This document shows positions 45,601 to 57,705 of a DNA stretch of 64,000 nucleotides, in pieces. A model generated the notes under the pieces. The model was not told where the DNA came from. It searched no databases and saw only the letters and a program-made list of their open reading frames with translations. Every line of letters starts with the position of its first letter. Within the stretch, counting starts at the first letter, position 1. Source of the DNA: Heterostelium album PN500 (taxonomy: Eukaryota > Evosea > Eumycetozoa > Acytosteliales > Acytosteliaceae); the NCBI RefSeq assembly GCF_000004825.1, contig NW_008805085.1, positions 310,001-374,000 of the forward strand. Reading direction: 5' to 3'. The position numbers and the translations under genes are program-made.

Positions 45601-47118
45601 GTTCTACCTCATTTGAACCATGGACTTAATAAAGGTGGATGGGAGGAACCAAAGTTAAACTCAAAGATAATACCTACTCATACATTAATATTATCTTGTT
45701 TAGATTTAATTGTAAGTCTATAGAAACAAATATAGATTAGAAATTAGTTTAGTTTATTAACTTTTTTAATTTATTAGTTTAAATTTATTAAAGATTTTGG
45801 AACTGAAAAGAATTTGGGTACATGTTTAACCAATGATCCATTACCAAAACCAAAACAAATAGAAGATGCTATCAAGAGTGAGATCAAACGTTTAGAGGAT
45901 GTTTGTCAAGATACAGCAATTGCTCATGCATTCTGGGGTGATGCCGATATCATTATTGCAATCCTCTCAAAACTGTATCCCTATTTACCGGAACGTGATA
46001 TTCCACAGCACCACCAGTTCATTCAAAGTCTCTATCAGATTGAAATGAAAGTAACTTCACCTACTTTTGCAGCAACTGTTGTCAGAACACTACTGGAACT
46101 CAGTAATATAGACAATGACACTATGAACATTGTCAACGATATTGCAAATCATCTGATACACAGTGAAGCTGATCAAGAAGAAGATATCGATGTCGATGAC
46201 GATGATAACCTGGAGCCAAGAATATTGAACAGGAAAACTCATATTCAGGTGGAAGCAGAGTTTTTCAAACATATCAATAGTGAGATTGACAAGTCGAGAG
46301 ATCTTATCGTTCAACTCAAGAAGGATTGGACACCCAATCTCACAGAGAATGCAGAGATCAAGTTGAATCGTATGAGGAATCGTATCTATGATTCGCTGTG
46401 TCTCTCTTGTCAAGCTATGGACAAACTGGCTAGAGATGTCACTCCCTATCAATTCTCTCCTCAGAGCTCTGATAAATTGTTAAAGACACTCAAGAAGCTC
46501 TTCACCATATTGACAACATTGGTATCTGCAATGACCACATTGAACTGTCATCCCAACGACAAACTGAAAACGCTAATCGAGAGCAGCTCTGAACTCTACA
46601 CCAATGTACACAAGTCGATTACACAGTTTGACAATATCAACAAGAAAGACGGTTTGTCTCGATCAGAAAAAGCTAGGATTTACAGAGAAGCAAAGTTCTT
46701 ACCACTTTTGGCATTCACCTTGGAGAAATACGAAGCAACCGTTATTCGCTATGAAAAGAAACTGAACATCAAAGAAAGACTGGGTCAACACTTTAAGAAA
46801 GCTGAAATCAGAGATTTCAAAATCGACAAGGAACAACTCAGACGTTTAGAAGAGAATGCAGAAGACGAAGAGGAAAAACAGAAGCCAAAGAAGAAAAAGT
46901 CAGCTCCCAAACCAAAGGCAACAGTTGTAAAGAAGAAAACACAAACTAAAAAGAAACCCACGGCACCAAAAGGAAGATTAACTTCAAAGAGAGGTGGTAG
47001 TAGAGGTGGTGCAACTAGAAGAAGAGGACGTAATGATGAAGATGAAGAGGGAGAAGATGAAGATCAATACAATAATGATGATGATGAAGATGATGATAAC
47101 AATAACTATGATGATTAA
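42648..47118 (+). CDS. fanci: Fanconi anemia group I protein (FANCI)
   Basis: Four exons (42648-43157, 43238-43536, 43635-45711, 45778-47118) join in phase to 1408 residues, close to human FANCI (about 1330). It is a long helical solenoid. Family-like stretches are VSHQLLLLSSQGLKGMI near the start of exon 3, RRLGTEILFQLFTIHENVSE and RELEARSSAIGGFLQLLKNI in the middle, and near the end REAKFLPLLAFTLEKYEATV with RDFKIDKEQLRRLEENAEDE, which parallels the [20 protein letters not shown]...RDFKI end of FANCI. A basic, then acidic low-complexity tail follows, containing RGG-like residues. FANCI pairs with FANCD2 as a DNA clamp in interstrand-crosslink repair. A KKGGGSKKRK stretch inside could be a nuclear signal. 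Confidence 0.88.
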
Positions 47119-47197
47119 TACAATTTAAATAAATTAAAAAATTGATTTGACATGTAAGAGATTTTAAAAATGTAAGAAAGTTCATCTTTAGGATTTG

Positions 47198-47342
47198 TTT
47201 TTTTTTTTTAAGTATACTTGTACTACCATTACTGATAGTCAAGGTGTAGAGATTGATATTACCCTACATTTAGTGTTTATTTGTTGGAGCAGTTCAGCCA
47301 CAGGCCGGCTGAAATTGCCTTAATTTTTGGATAAGGGATGTT
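47198..47342 (-). repeat. second copy of the tRNA-linked structured repeat, with poly(A)
   Basis: On the minus strand: hairpin C' TTCAGCC (47293-47299), loop ACAGGCC, GGCTGAA (47307-47313); hairpin B' around loop ATTGATATTA (47252-47261), stem 47245-47251 with 47262-47268 and one A-C mismatch; hairpin A' TTG-ACTA (47218-47225, one bulge) with TAGTCAA (47236-47242); then 12 A (47198-47209). The order, loops and spacing to poly(A) match copy 1 at 31657-31791, but almost all stem sequence differs. It ends 68-70 bases from tRNA-Gly 2 beside CCCATTGA, the same flank as in copy 1. No ORF piece and no clear target duplication. Confidence 0.55.
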
Positions 47343-47373
47343 CCCATTGACTTGGCAGACGGAGTTTAAGTAG

Positions 47374-47385
47374 TCCGCATGCGGA
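47374..47385. promoter_or_regulatory. 12-bp palindrome downstream of tRNA-Gly 2
   Basis: TCCGCATGCGGA, a perfect palindrome, 25 bases past the tRNA 3' end. It shares the CCGCATGCGG core with the sites after tRNA-Ser and tRNA-Gly 1. Confidence 0.5.
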
Positions 47386-47409
47386 ACCAACATGTTTAAA
47401 AGTTTAAGA

Positions 47410-47480
47410 TGCGTTGTCCGGGAATCGAACCCGGGTCTCCTGCTTGGTAGGCAAGAATTCTGCCACTAGACCAACAACGC
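47410..47480 (-). tRNA. tRNA-Gly, anticodon ACC (copy 2)
   Basis: 71 bases, identical to the copy at 32273-32343, including loop CTACCAA with anticodon ACC at 47446-47448. All stems pair. The first T run on its strand is TTTT about 10 bases past the 3' end. The flanks differ from copy 1 except for the palindrome and a CCCATTGA block, so this is an old duplication or separate insertion, not a recent segmental copy. Confidence 0.95.
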
Positions 47481-47983
47481 TTTGATTTTTAATGAATCAA
47501 AATTTTATTTATTTAAATGTCTCTGGTTTTTATTTCTAAACTTTTTTAGTTATTGAAAACCCACAAAATAATTAAAAAAAGATAATTAATAAATTGAATC
47601 TCATTAGGAATAAAATTGAATATCTCACTTCTCCCTTTTCAAATGCTATTGTCGATAATATAATTTAAATTATCTCTAAGTTTGGATGCAAATTTACAAA
47701 ACCAGTTTTTAGTTGATCAAGTTGTCTCTAATTAAGTTTAAAACTATATTATACAAATTGACAATGTAGTCTATCCTTTATTTTATTTTTCTTATGAAAA
47801 ATGTTTTCAATTTGCTAAAAAGTTAAGAATTATTTAATAATTTTAAAAAAGTTGTATTATTTTATGTAGCCAATTTAACCATAAAATAAAAAGAAGTTTT
47901 GGAATTTTATAAAAGAAAAAATTCTACATAATTTAATATACAAGAAAAAAAAAACAAATCATATAATAAAAAAGCTAAAATAA

Positions 47984-48127
47984 CTAGTCGTTGCTACAAA
48001 TTTTACAAAAATACACTAGAGTTTTCGCTATCAAGTTTTGAGCTTGCTCAGAAGAACTCTTACTTCGTGTAATAATCTCCTGAGGAAGATCACTTAGTTG
48101 TATTGATATTGCTTTGGAAATCACTGG
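47984..48127 (-). pseudogene. orphan protein-like fragment, possible terminal exon
   Basis: A minus-strand frame reads PVISKAISIQLSDLPQEIIT, then RSKSSSEQAQNLIAKTLVYF and CKICSND before TAG. The composition is protein-like, and an acceptor-like AACCAG precedes it. The LPxxIIxRSK pattern loosely recalls the C-terminal end of MutS proteins. It lies past the stop of the ComC-like gene, which already has a full TM tail, so it is not obviously part of it. Probably a gene relic. The remainder of 47481-48284 is AT-rich with no features. Confidence 0.3.
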
Positions 48128-48284
48128 TTACCAAAGTTTATCAATCAACAAAACAAAAACAATTTTAAAGAAAATAAAAAATTAGTGGACAGTCTAATTT
48201 AATGTTTAAATTTTTTAAATTAATTTGTTTATCTTTTAAAATTTATATTTAATTTTTATTATATCGATTTGATATTAAATTGGA

Positions 48285-51200
48285 TTATCTTGATTTCTCA
48301 TTATCTAATTTCATTTCTAAGCTTCTATTCTCATTATTGAATTTTCTTTTTTTGATAATGACAACTGCAGCTGTTCCTACTATAGCAACTCCCACTACAC
48401 AACTAGCGACAATGATACCTATTTTAGCACTTTTTGACAATCCACCTGGTGAAGATTTACATGCTGATTTGGCATTCTCAGCATCATTCTCCAAGAGAAC
48501 AGAAAAATCTGGATCTATTACCACCGACTGACTGTAGAATGGAATACCCATACCAACATAGGTATTGACTGTTTGGTTTTCTCTAGGGATTTCAAGTGAG
48601 GAGCCATCGAGAATTACGTTGGAAACCTGTGAGATACGGCCGTCAACGATTCCGACTGATAGGAAACGTCCATACAAACTCTTGTCGTTGATTTTAAGCT
48701 TGATCCATTGCAAGGTATTAGAGTTATCTTTGGAGTAACCATATTCGTTCATAGAGCAAGAGTTGTTTTCTGAAGATGCAGCAGTTGCTGTCATGACCAT
48801 CTCTAGGGTATTCAAAATATTATCAAATTTATAGGGGGAGAGAGAAATCGAATACTTAATGGTGCCTGGCATCATTGTTGTATTTTGTCCAGCAAAAGAA
48901 AAATCGGTCATATTTTGGAAGAATTGTACGAATACTCTTACAACGGTGGTTTGATTGCCTCCAATTGGTGAACTGTATTGATATTGATAGTTGTCAACGT
49001 CAGAAAGATTTGTGAATGTCCAGTTTGAGAATTTGTATTCTTGGAAAATTGATTGGTCGGGTGTCTTCTCTCTGAGTGAAGCAATCGATACCACACTTGT
49101 AAAGATACCGGTAGAAGGATCATTGATAGTGCTATTTGTGGTTGGGGTATCATTTGGATCCAATGGATTGGGAACATTGATAGACTTGGAGTTGCAAGAT
49201 TCTCCATACCATGGTAGTCTACAAACACAACCGTTGGCAGTGCAATCTCCATTACCAAAACATTTTGGTGTTCCTGGGCACGGATAGATTGGTTTTTGAG
49301 TTGGTGGTGGTGTTGGGCGTGGATATGGTTGTGGATTATATGGTTGAATAGTAAGTTCATTAGAAGGCACACCATTATTATAGTCAATTACAGTGATATT
49401 ACTGTTGAATGCTTTGAGCTTAAGAGTAACAACTACATTGGTCGAGAAATCTGGGATGATAGTCTCATATCCTTTACCATAGTTGACCTTCCAGACAGAT
49501 GAGGTAATATTTCCCATCTTATAACCACGAATGATTGCTCTGCCTCCAGAAGGTGGAACATTAGAGCACGACACTAGATAGGGTTGAACAAGATTGAACG
49601 ATGTGTTTACATAATAAGGAAAACCAAGTGATTTCAAATCAACAGTACTGTAACCCATTACATTCTTGAAATTATCAGTAATACCATAGATATTGACCAC
49701 CATCTTTCCAAAAATAATTCCATATCCAAATGGAAGTTGTTCATCTATTTTAAAAGTATAATTTGAACCAACCTGCCCAACAAACTTGGATCTTATTTGG
49801 TGGAAATACATAGTACCAGATACTAAATACAACACAGGTGAATTGTTTGGATATTTAGATATTCCAGAACCATATGGATTGTCTTCTACAACAATAGTTG
49901 CTTGGAATCTTCTATTAAGAGATCCAACATCTAATTCTCTGGTAAAATCAAGAGATACCAAATTTGGATTTATAACATCCTCAGGTGCTATAAATATTTG
50001 AAATATAAAAAATTAATTTTTAATTCTAATAGAAAGAATTTGATATAACCGATATATATAATTACCTTGACAAATAACATCAATTGTTAATAATGATTCT
50101 TTTGGAGTTCCGTTAATGTAGATAAAAGGTGAAGTAGATGGTGCATATTCTTTAAAGAAAGTAGTTGCCTTGTTATCATTGTAATCATATAAAATTAAAT
50201 CTAATGTATATTCATCAGATCTACATTGACCATTGATAGGGAATGCAATTCTATAGGTACCAGAAAATTCATTTCCACTGATGGCATCAAATACACTAAA
50301 TGAAATATTCAGTGGAGATTTGTCATATTTTGATGTAATAACAGCAACACCACTGCGGAATCCACTTGGTCTATCATCGATTACAATATTCCATCCAATG
50401 GTTGTATTCATACCTCTCTCCATTAAAATTTTCTTTTTAAATGGTTGAACATCAACGACAATTGGACCAAATTCATCAGCATCTAAATATAAAATAAAAT
50501 TATTAATCATTAGTGTATTTTAAAATTATAAACACTACTTACATGAACAAGTAACATTTAAATATGCATTATCACCAACAAAAGATGAAATGAATCCACT
50601 TTCAAGTAATTTGTTACCAAACAAATAATAGGATAATCTTCTTGTGAATAGTAATGATTTAATTGTAATTGGAATCTTATACATTTTCAAATTTGGATCG
50701 TATTGACCAGTAAAGATTAATGTTTCATCGATAGTATCAGCAGGTGTAATTGGTGTTGGGAAATAAATTTGTGGTAAACCATTGACATCAACGTTAGATA
50801 TATTGAAATGAAGTTCAGTATATCCAGGTCCATTTGAAACATCAACGGTATTTGGGAAGAATTTAAAAAATGTAATATCTTCTGCTGAAAAGTTCACTTA
50901 TAAAAATAATTATAAATAATCAATGTATAAAGCTATTAATAAATTATAAACTTACTCTTAAAACCTGGTGGTACTAGTGGTAATACTTCTAAATTGGCAT
51001 TGATCATGGTTGTATCATAAAAGTAGGTAGATAAACTACCCAAAGAATTGGTAACAAAGAATATTGGTTGTGTGGTGACAGCACTTGAAGGCAATACATA
51101 GGAGAATTCACATTCATATACTGAAGTATTGTTGTCGGTTTCTACCATATTGACTAATGTCATATCTTTATTGTACAGGTTCCAAACATTGAAAATACCA

Positions 51201-52706
51201 TTGTTTTGAATACGTGTACGAATAACAAATGAATAGGAAGAGAATACTAAATACTCGATACTGATGATTGACTCTTGCTTTGGCGTTGGTAGTACTGGAC
51301 TTGGTGATTGTACAGAGACTGAACCAAGTAGATTTTCAATGGATATTAAAATTATATAAAAATCGGTATATTTAGTACTGATAAAAGAATAACTATAGTT
51401 AAAACCACCATTGGTATTGTCAGTAATGTATCCCAAAGGGAAATCCATCTTGATCGATCTTCTAAGATAAACAGTATGGACATCGGAAAGATGATAGTTC
51501 ATTTGTGATATTAGCTCCCCTACTTCAGAGTCGACCTCTGAATTTGCTTTAATGGAAAAAGTTGGATTTTGTTGGATTCCAAAAGTGAAATCGGTAATAT
51601 GAGTGGAGTTTAAATCATTGCAATACAAACTAAATGTTGATGATGTACTAAATTCAATAGTGAAATACATATTGTATAATCCATTGTCATAACTACCAAG
51701 AAGTGGAATAAATTGTGAAACTGGAACAGTAGAACTATTTGAATAGATAATCAATCTTGAATTCACCTCGATAGCACTAACGATTGAATTTACAGATTGA
51801 CTGTAAAACACACCAGTTTCCATAATTGTATTATTCTTTGGGAACGGATAAATATTTAAAATATTGGTTGTTCTAACGACTGTTAAAAAAAATTAAAAAA
51901 TTAATTATAATTAATAATTTAAGATGTAATATATTTTCTTACAATTATCTGGATATGGGAAAGGTATACTAATGGTTTTTCTTAAAGTTGTATTTGTACT
52001 ACCCATGATACCAATTGTAATGAATATTCCATCGGTGGATTGATAGTTTGGACGAGGTAAAAGCTCCATTCTATAGTAATCTTTAGAGTATTTGGCCAAC
52101 TCATATGCTTGGATAGAATTGTTTGGATTTCTAATAATGATGAATTTTGCATTGGGCTGAGGGTTTGTAATACGCAGAAAAACACGACCAGGATACTTTG
52201 TGCCAAAATCGTTGATCCAAAAGAATGGTGTGATAGAATCGACTGCGGGTGGCTCCGTAACTGGCGAACATTTATAGGTATCTAAATAGACGGTGTACAT
52301 GGCATTGTTGTCATCGGTGACATTCAAATACAGCGGGAAAGTACCTGGTTGAAATGAACTGAATTGGATTTGAACCGATTGGTATGGCATATTCACCAGA
52401 ATTGACTTTGGTGATATATTAAACGGTTTCGATTGAAGTTTGTAAAAACTAATCGATACGTTATGATTGAACATAACATTATAATTTACAGTCGTACAAA
52501 TGGTATCACTAACATAGTCGGGACCAATTAAAATAAATTTTTCAATAGTTAATCCATTTACCAAAACTAGAAAAAACAATATAAAATAAAAATTATTAAT
52601 GATTAGAAATAAATTATCTAACAGTTATTAATTATTAATAAATTAATTTACCATTATTGAGATATAGAGAAAAAAATAACAATGATAGTAAATAATAAAT
52701 TTTCAT
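48285..52706 (-). CDS. ComC-like cell-surface protein: tandem beta/TIG domains, EGF, one TM
   Basis: Six exons on the minus strand (52706-52652, 52566-51943, 51879-50956, 50896-50543, 50482-50066, 49987-48285) join in phase to 1358 residues. Signal peptide (MKIYYLLSLLFFSLYLNNG), then about 950 residues of beta-sandwich repeats with many N-glycosylation sites, then a TIG-like region, a Pro-rich linker, an EGF-like module (CPGTPKCFGNGDCTANGCVC), a ComC-type domain, a TM segment (GIIVASCVVGVAIVGTAAVV) and a charged tail. The EGF, ComC domain and tail match the gene at 17.8-21.5 kb; the LRR part is absent here. All five introns are in phase 1, so the inner exons are symmetrical. Probably a plasma-membrane adhesion or signalling receptor. 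Confidence 0.82.
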
Positions 52707-53725
52707 TTTTTAAAATTAAATAAAATAAAGAATGAACAAATAATCTTTTATCAATTATTTGAAATATTATTTAGATTTATGAATTAGAAAAGTGAAATGA
52801 AATATTTTGTCTTTCTGGATTGGATCAGACCATTAGTTCTAATAATGTCAAAAAAAATAGTGGTTGATTTTTCGATAGAACCCTTTTGATAGATATTTTG
52901 AATAAAAAAACTAGTGAGGAGGTGGATTGGTATGGATGGAGAAGAAAAAATATCAAAAGTCGGAATTTTTGATTTTTTTTTTTGATTGTTCCTCAAAAAG
53001 AGTGGAAATTATGGTTGGTGGGCCTAAAATAAAATCGAGAAATCTGAGGGATCTCATCTTACCATGGTCGTATTGCAAGTGTCAGGCAGTATCGAATAAA
53101 ACCAATCTTATCAGACGCTGATACCAACTAATACGACTATTACTAGACACATTCTTTTTTGATCTTGCATGTAGAAAAAAAAAAAGACCTTATTTAATCG
53201 ATAGTGATTGCGTTGCAAAAATAACAATAAAATTTTAACTTGAATTAAATAATATCTTTTCAATTTGAACTCGAAAAAAAAAGAAAAAGAAAATAAGTTT
53301 GTTTTTTATAGGTCGATTTTCTAATTTAATAGTTAATAGATAATAATGTTAGAATAATAATGGAAAAAAAAAAAAAAGAAAAAAAAAAGAAAAAAAAAAC
53401 AAAACATAACATAACAAAATACCTCTTTTTTTTTCTCAAGAGGAGAAACTATTTTGAATATAACAAATATGAAGTTGTTGATAATTGATTATACTATAGA
53501 TGATAATTTAATTAGTGATAACATTGTTTGCAAACAATGATTTATTCTTATGTGGTTTTCGCCAAAAAAAACGTGGTACCACCTCTTGCAAACAAAGATT
53601 AAGAAAAAAATGAAAAAAAAAAAATTTTATTTTCTATTTAGGCTTTTCGAAAAGTTGCTTTTAAAGTGTTTTTTATTTGAATATATTTATCTATTAATAA
53701 ATTATATAATATTACAATCAATAAC
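52707..53725. promoter_or_regulatory. divergent spacer with purine tracts
   Basis: About 1 kb between two gene starts. It contains A/G-rich tracts (53370-53400) and GTGGTACCAC, a 10-base palindrome at 53572-53581. No gene seen. Confidence 0.35.
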
Positions 53726-55136
53726 ATGTTAAGATTAGAAAATTTTTGGGAAGATGAATGTCAACAACCATTGTTGCGTTTGGATCGTGGTTTCATCAAA
53801 GAAGAAGGTGTCGATAAGGTAATAATAATAATAATATCATAAATAGATAAATAATAGTTAGTTAGTTACTAGTTAGTTAGTTAGAGAGAGGTTGGTGAAA
53901 TGATGAGAGTTGGTTATTTATTGTTTTTGAGAGTATATAGTTTTAATTTAACTCTATTTCTTTCTATCTAATTAGTAGTAGCAAAGTATTCAATAATATT
54001 AATAATAATAATAATAATACAATCTAGATTATAGAGAGAATGGGAAAATGGAGAGAACTCATTGGAATTAAAGACAGTGAAATTACACCAGTTGTCTATG
54101 GAACTGAAGAACCACAACGTATCTTTGTTCTCGATGCCGAAAGAACATTCCAAAACATTGATAGTAAAGCAAAATTAGTTAGAATCTTAAACTATTTAAA
54201 TAAACAGTAAGTTAGTTATATAGTTATATAGAGAGATAAAGTTAAAAAGATTGATAAAAAGTATTGTTTGACTAACAAATACCATTTTCTTTCTATTTTT
54301 TTATTTTAAAAAGATTTGGAGATTATCAACAAGGTCTTTCATATGTAGCTAGCTTTTTGATGCTGGGTATGGACGAGCATCAAGCAATTGTAACACTTGA
54401 AGAGATCAATAAAATGTTGCCAGGCTATTGGAAGCATGAAGCAACCAATTTCGGTATTGAAGCATTTACATTCTATCATATATTGGGTGATTTCCATCCA
54501 GAGGTGAAGGCACATCTCACCAAGCACTTGATTGACCCAGCAACTTTTTGTCAACGTTGGTTCTCGGGATTGTGTGTCCACTGTCTGCCATTCCGTCAAT
54601 TGTTCCGTTTCTACGACCAGTTCTTTGAGAACGGTCGTGAGTTCTTGTTGCGCTTCGGTATCTCGCTGATGGGTGTCTTCTCGAAACAGCTCTTGGCAGC
54701 AAACAGTTACAATCAGTTGTACAGTCTCTTGGTGTTGGACTACAAGGTTGTAGAGATCAGCGAGGACCAATACAACGCTATTTTCGACGAAGCATCAAAC
54801 TATGACATCTCCAAGTACGATCTACCAACCATTCGCCAGGAGCAGTTTGATAAACACTTGAAAGCACGTTTCGAATCATCGGCAAAGGCACTTCAAGAGG
54901 TTGAAGCGATCGACGACTGTCAATGGTGTCTCGACAACCTTCCAGAACTCTATTGTATCGATTGTGCTGTTGTCATCTGCCAAGACTGTGTAGACGACGG
55001 TAAAGGTGACGAACACAATCACACAGACGAACATAAAGTCATCACACTCGAAGAATATGAAGATCGTCAAGCAGAACTCAAAAAGAAAAAGACCGACGAT
55101 GATATCACAGCTAAATTGTCAAACTTATCAATTTAA
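53726..55136 (+). CDS. TBC-domain Rab GTPase-activating protein with C-terminal B-box-like zinc finger
   Basis: Three exons (53726-53818, 54028-54206, 54314-55136) join in phase to 364 residues. Both catalytic fingers of TBC GAPs are present: IFVLDAERTF (IxxDxxR, Arg about 70) and GDYQQGLSYV (YxQG, Gln about 97). The rest of the TBC fold follows (CQRWFSGLCVHCLPFRQLFR). After residue 290 comes a Cys/His cluster, CQWCLDNLPELYCIDCAVVI then CQDC and HNHTDEHK, like a B-box zinc finger. TBC proteins switch off Rab GTPases in membrane traffic. TBC plus B-box is an uncommon pairing, and the fusion seems genuine because both parts are in one exon. Confidence 0.87.
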
Positions 55137-55240
55137 AGAAATATAAAATTAAAATAAAAATAAATAAATAATAATAATACAATATATAATAATATCAAAT
55201 ATATAGATAAATTCATATATATATATAAGCAAATTTATGT

Positions 55241-57378
55241 TTATTTATTTAAAATATTCTTATTCTTATTCTTTCTCTTCTTCTTTAATCCTTCATTTTC
55301 AACATTACCAGATTCATTTATCTTATTATTATTGTTATTAAATTTGTTATTATTATTAGAATTGTTATTTGATTTGTTATTGGTTGTTGTTGTTGTTGAT
55401 GTTGTTGATTTCTTATTGTCGGGTTTAGAAGCGAATCCAGATTTGGTGGGTTTGTTCTTGCCAGCCTTTGGAACAAAAGTCTTTTCTGACCAGGTATGAT
55501 ATTTGGATGCATGTGCAAATTGACGTTTGTGTTTGGTACCATCGGATTGACCACCAAACATTTGGTTGATGTATGGTGCCATCTTTTGGAGTGGAACCAT
55601 TCTCTCAAGTTCTTTATCATCTTTCATCAGAATGTCATCCAATGACATACCGTAATCATCGGCATCAACTTTAGTATATTTAAATCTAACTGGTGTATCA
55701 TCAATCTATAATAATAAATAATCATATCATTAATAAATATTATAATGAAAATAAATATTTAAATTAAAAGTTTACATACCATTTCTTGATAATCCATTCC
55801 ATAGTAATTATCCAACATTGATTCCAATTCTTTCTTTTCACGCTGTATTCTTTCTTCATCCCAATCCTCTTCACCTTCATCGTCTTCATCATCGAAAATA
55901 CCACTTTCAATAAGTTGATTTATACTGAATTGATTGTCACCACCTTCCTCATCGTTGTAGTTGTAGTCACCACCATCCTCTTCATTGTAATCACCTTCAT
56001 CTTCATAATACTCTTGATCTTCATCATCATCATATTGTTGTTGTTGTTCCACTTTTTGTTTCTTTGATGACTTTATTTCCTTCATTAATACGGATGGATC
56101 CATCTTCTTGAGGTCAGCATCTGACATGTTGAATGCAGTAGATCCAGTGATTTCGTTGATCTCTTTCAATTTCTCGAGGATCTCTTTCTTCTTTTCGTTC
56201 TTGTACTTCTTTAGTTTCTCTTCGTTCTGTGTTTGCTCTTGCTCTTGACGTTCACGCTTCTTGGCACGCTTCTCTGCACGCTTCGAGGTGGTACGACGCA
56301 TCGAGTCATCGACTTGACGTGGATTCGATACGATCACTGTAGAACCGGCCTCTTCGAAACGGAAATTGAATGACTTTTCATAGAGTGCCTGCTTGTCCAA
56401 GTCTTTCTCGTCCTGTTCCATCTCATCGACAATCTCCTCGTAGGTCGGCAACTTGGTCTTGTCGGTCATCCACTTTTGACTGAGAATGTAGTCACGAAGG
56501 AATTTCTCATCGTCATCGACCTTCTTGCTACGCCAGTAGTCATCGACAGCTTCGGTATCGACATATCCCTTCTCTGAAATTCTCTTTTTAAACTCTTCAA
56601 ACTCCTCATTCTCTTTCTCTTCCTCTTGTTCGGTTCTCTTTTCTCTTTACGAGAAGTCCGTCGTCGCTGTCATCACTATCAGCATCATCACTATCCTCAT
56701 CTTCATCGGCCAACTTGAAAGCATTCTTTAAATGTTCTTGTTTTCTATTGTATGACATCTCTTCGAAATCTTCTTCTTCTTCTTCTTCTTCCTCTTGTTC
56801 TTGATAGTTTCCTTCATCTTCCTCTTCTTCCTCTTCTTCATCATCCTCTTCATATTGATCTTTATCCATTGTTGATAAAATCTTATCTCTATTAATTTGT
56901 TGAAGAGTTATCTTTTGCTTTTGATTGTCTTTGTTGGCATCGGATGGATCTGCAATTGGACGGTCTTTCTCATCAAAGAATCTGAGTTCTTTGTTGTATA
57001 ATGATTTATCCTTGTTCTTCAACATTGGCAACAGAGTCATAAAGTCATCATTCCATGTTTTCGAATCGAATTTAGCATCTTCATCTTCACTTTCTACTTC
57101 TGAATCAGTTTCATCTTCATATCCTATAGAGTTGTTATAATTTTAATTATAACAATAAGTTAGTTTAGTAACTAAACAAACGCATTATTTTTTTTCAAAA
57201 CTTACTTTTTTGTTTTCTTTTATTTTTTTTAATTAGTATTCTTATTCTTTTTATCTTTATTTATTACATTCTTTTTTTGTTGGTTATCAGATTCTGATGA
57301 GACTTCTGATGATTCTGATGATTCCGATTCTGAAGATGAAATATCTTCTTTTTCTACTTTTTTATTTTTAGATGACAT
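55241..57378 (-). CDS. kri1: KRI1, small-subunit ribosome biogenesis factor (one frame break)
   Basis: Exon 1 about 57378-57268 (acidic Ser-rich, uncertain end), exon 2 57123-55780, exon 3 55705-55241. Kri1 landmarks: acidic stretches, KFLRDYILSQKWMTDKTKLP, TYEEIVDEMEQDEKDLDKQ, KSFNFRFEEAGSTVIVSNPR, and a C-terminal Kri1 domain (VRFKYTKVDADDYGMSLDDI, MAPYINQMFGGQSDG). Kri1 works with Krr1 in the nucleolus on 40S maturation. Oddity: the frame breaks near 56639-56648, beside an A4 run on the coding strand; the reading before (DGLLVKRK) and after (EEFEEFKKRISEKGYVDTEA) is convincing in two frames. Exon 1 also does not meet exon 2 in phase with any donor I can find. Both may be assembly faults. 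Confidence 0.8.
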
Positions 57379-57705
57379 TTATTATTATTATCTTTTGATA
57401 AACTTCAAATTAGTAATAAATAAATAGAGGAAGTAATATAAAAAAAAAAAAAAAGAAACAATCGTTTTTTTTTTTTATAAAAAAAAAATTAAAAAAATTA
57501 AAAATAAATATTTTTTTAAAAAAGCGAATGTTTTGTTTTTTTGACGAAAGATAAAGTTATGTTTAGCTTCATAAATTTGATCTATTAATTAAATTAGTTG
57601 TTCTATTTTTTTTCTATTTATTTTATTTTTTAATTTGTTTATAAAAAATAGATATCAAAGATAAATAAATAAATAAATTAGATAAAAAAAACCAACCAAA
57701 AAACA
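57379..57705. promoter_or_regulatory. short divergent promoter of KRI1 and NOL10
   Basis: 327 bases between two start codons, almost pure A/T with T10-T12 runs. A GCGAATG patch (about 57523) and GACGAAAG (about 57542) are the only GC-containing words. Both genes serve the nucleolar 90S/40S pathway, so joint control is plausible. Confidence 0.5.

Noticed and set aside
48285-52706. Reading the second ComC-like locus as several separate genes
   Set aside because: All six exons join in phase 1 with good GT-AG sites, one signal peptide at the start and one TM at the end.
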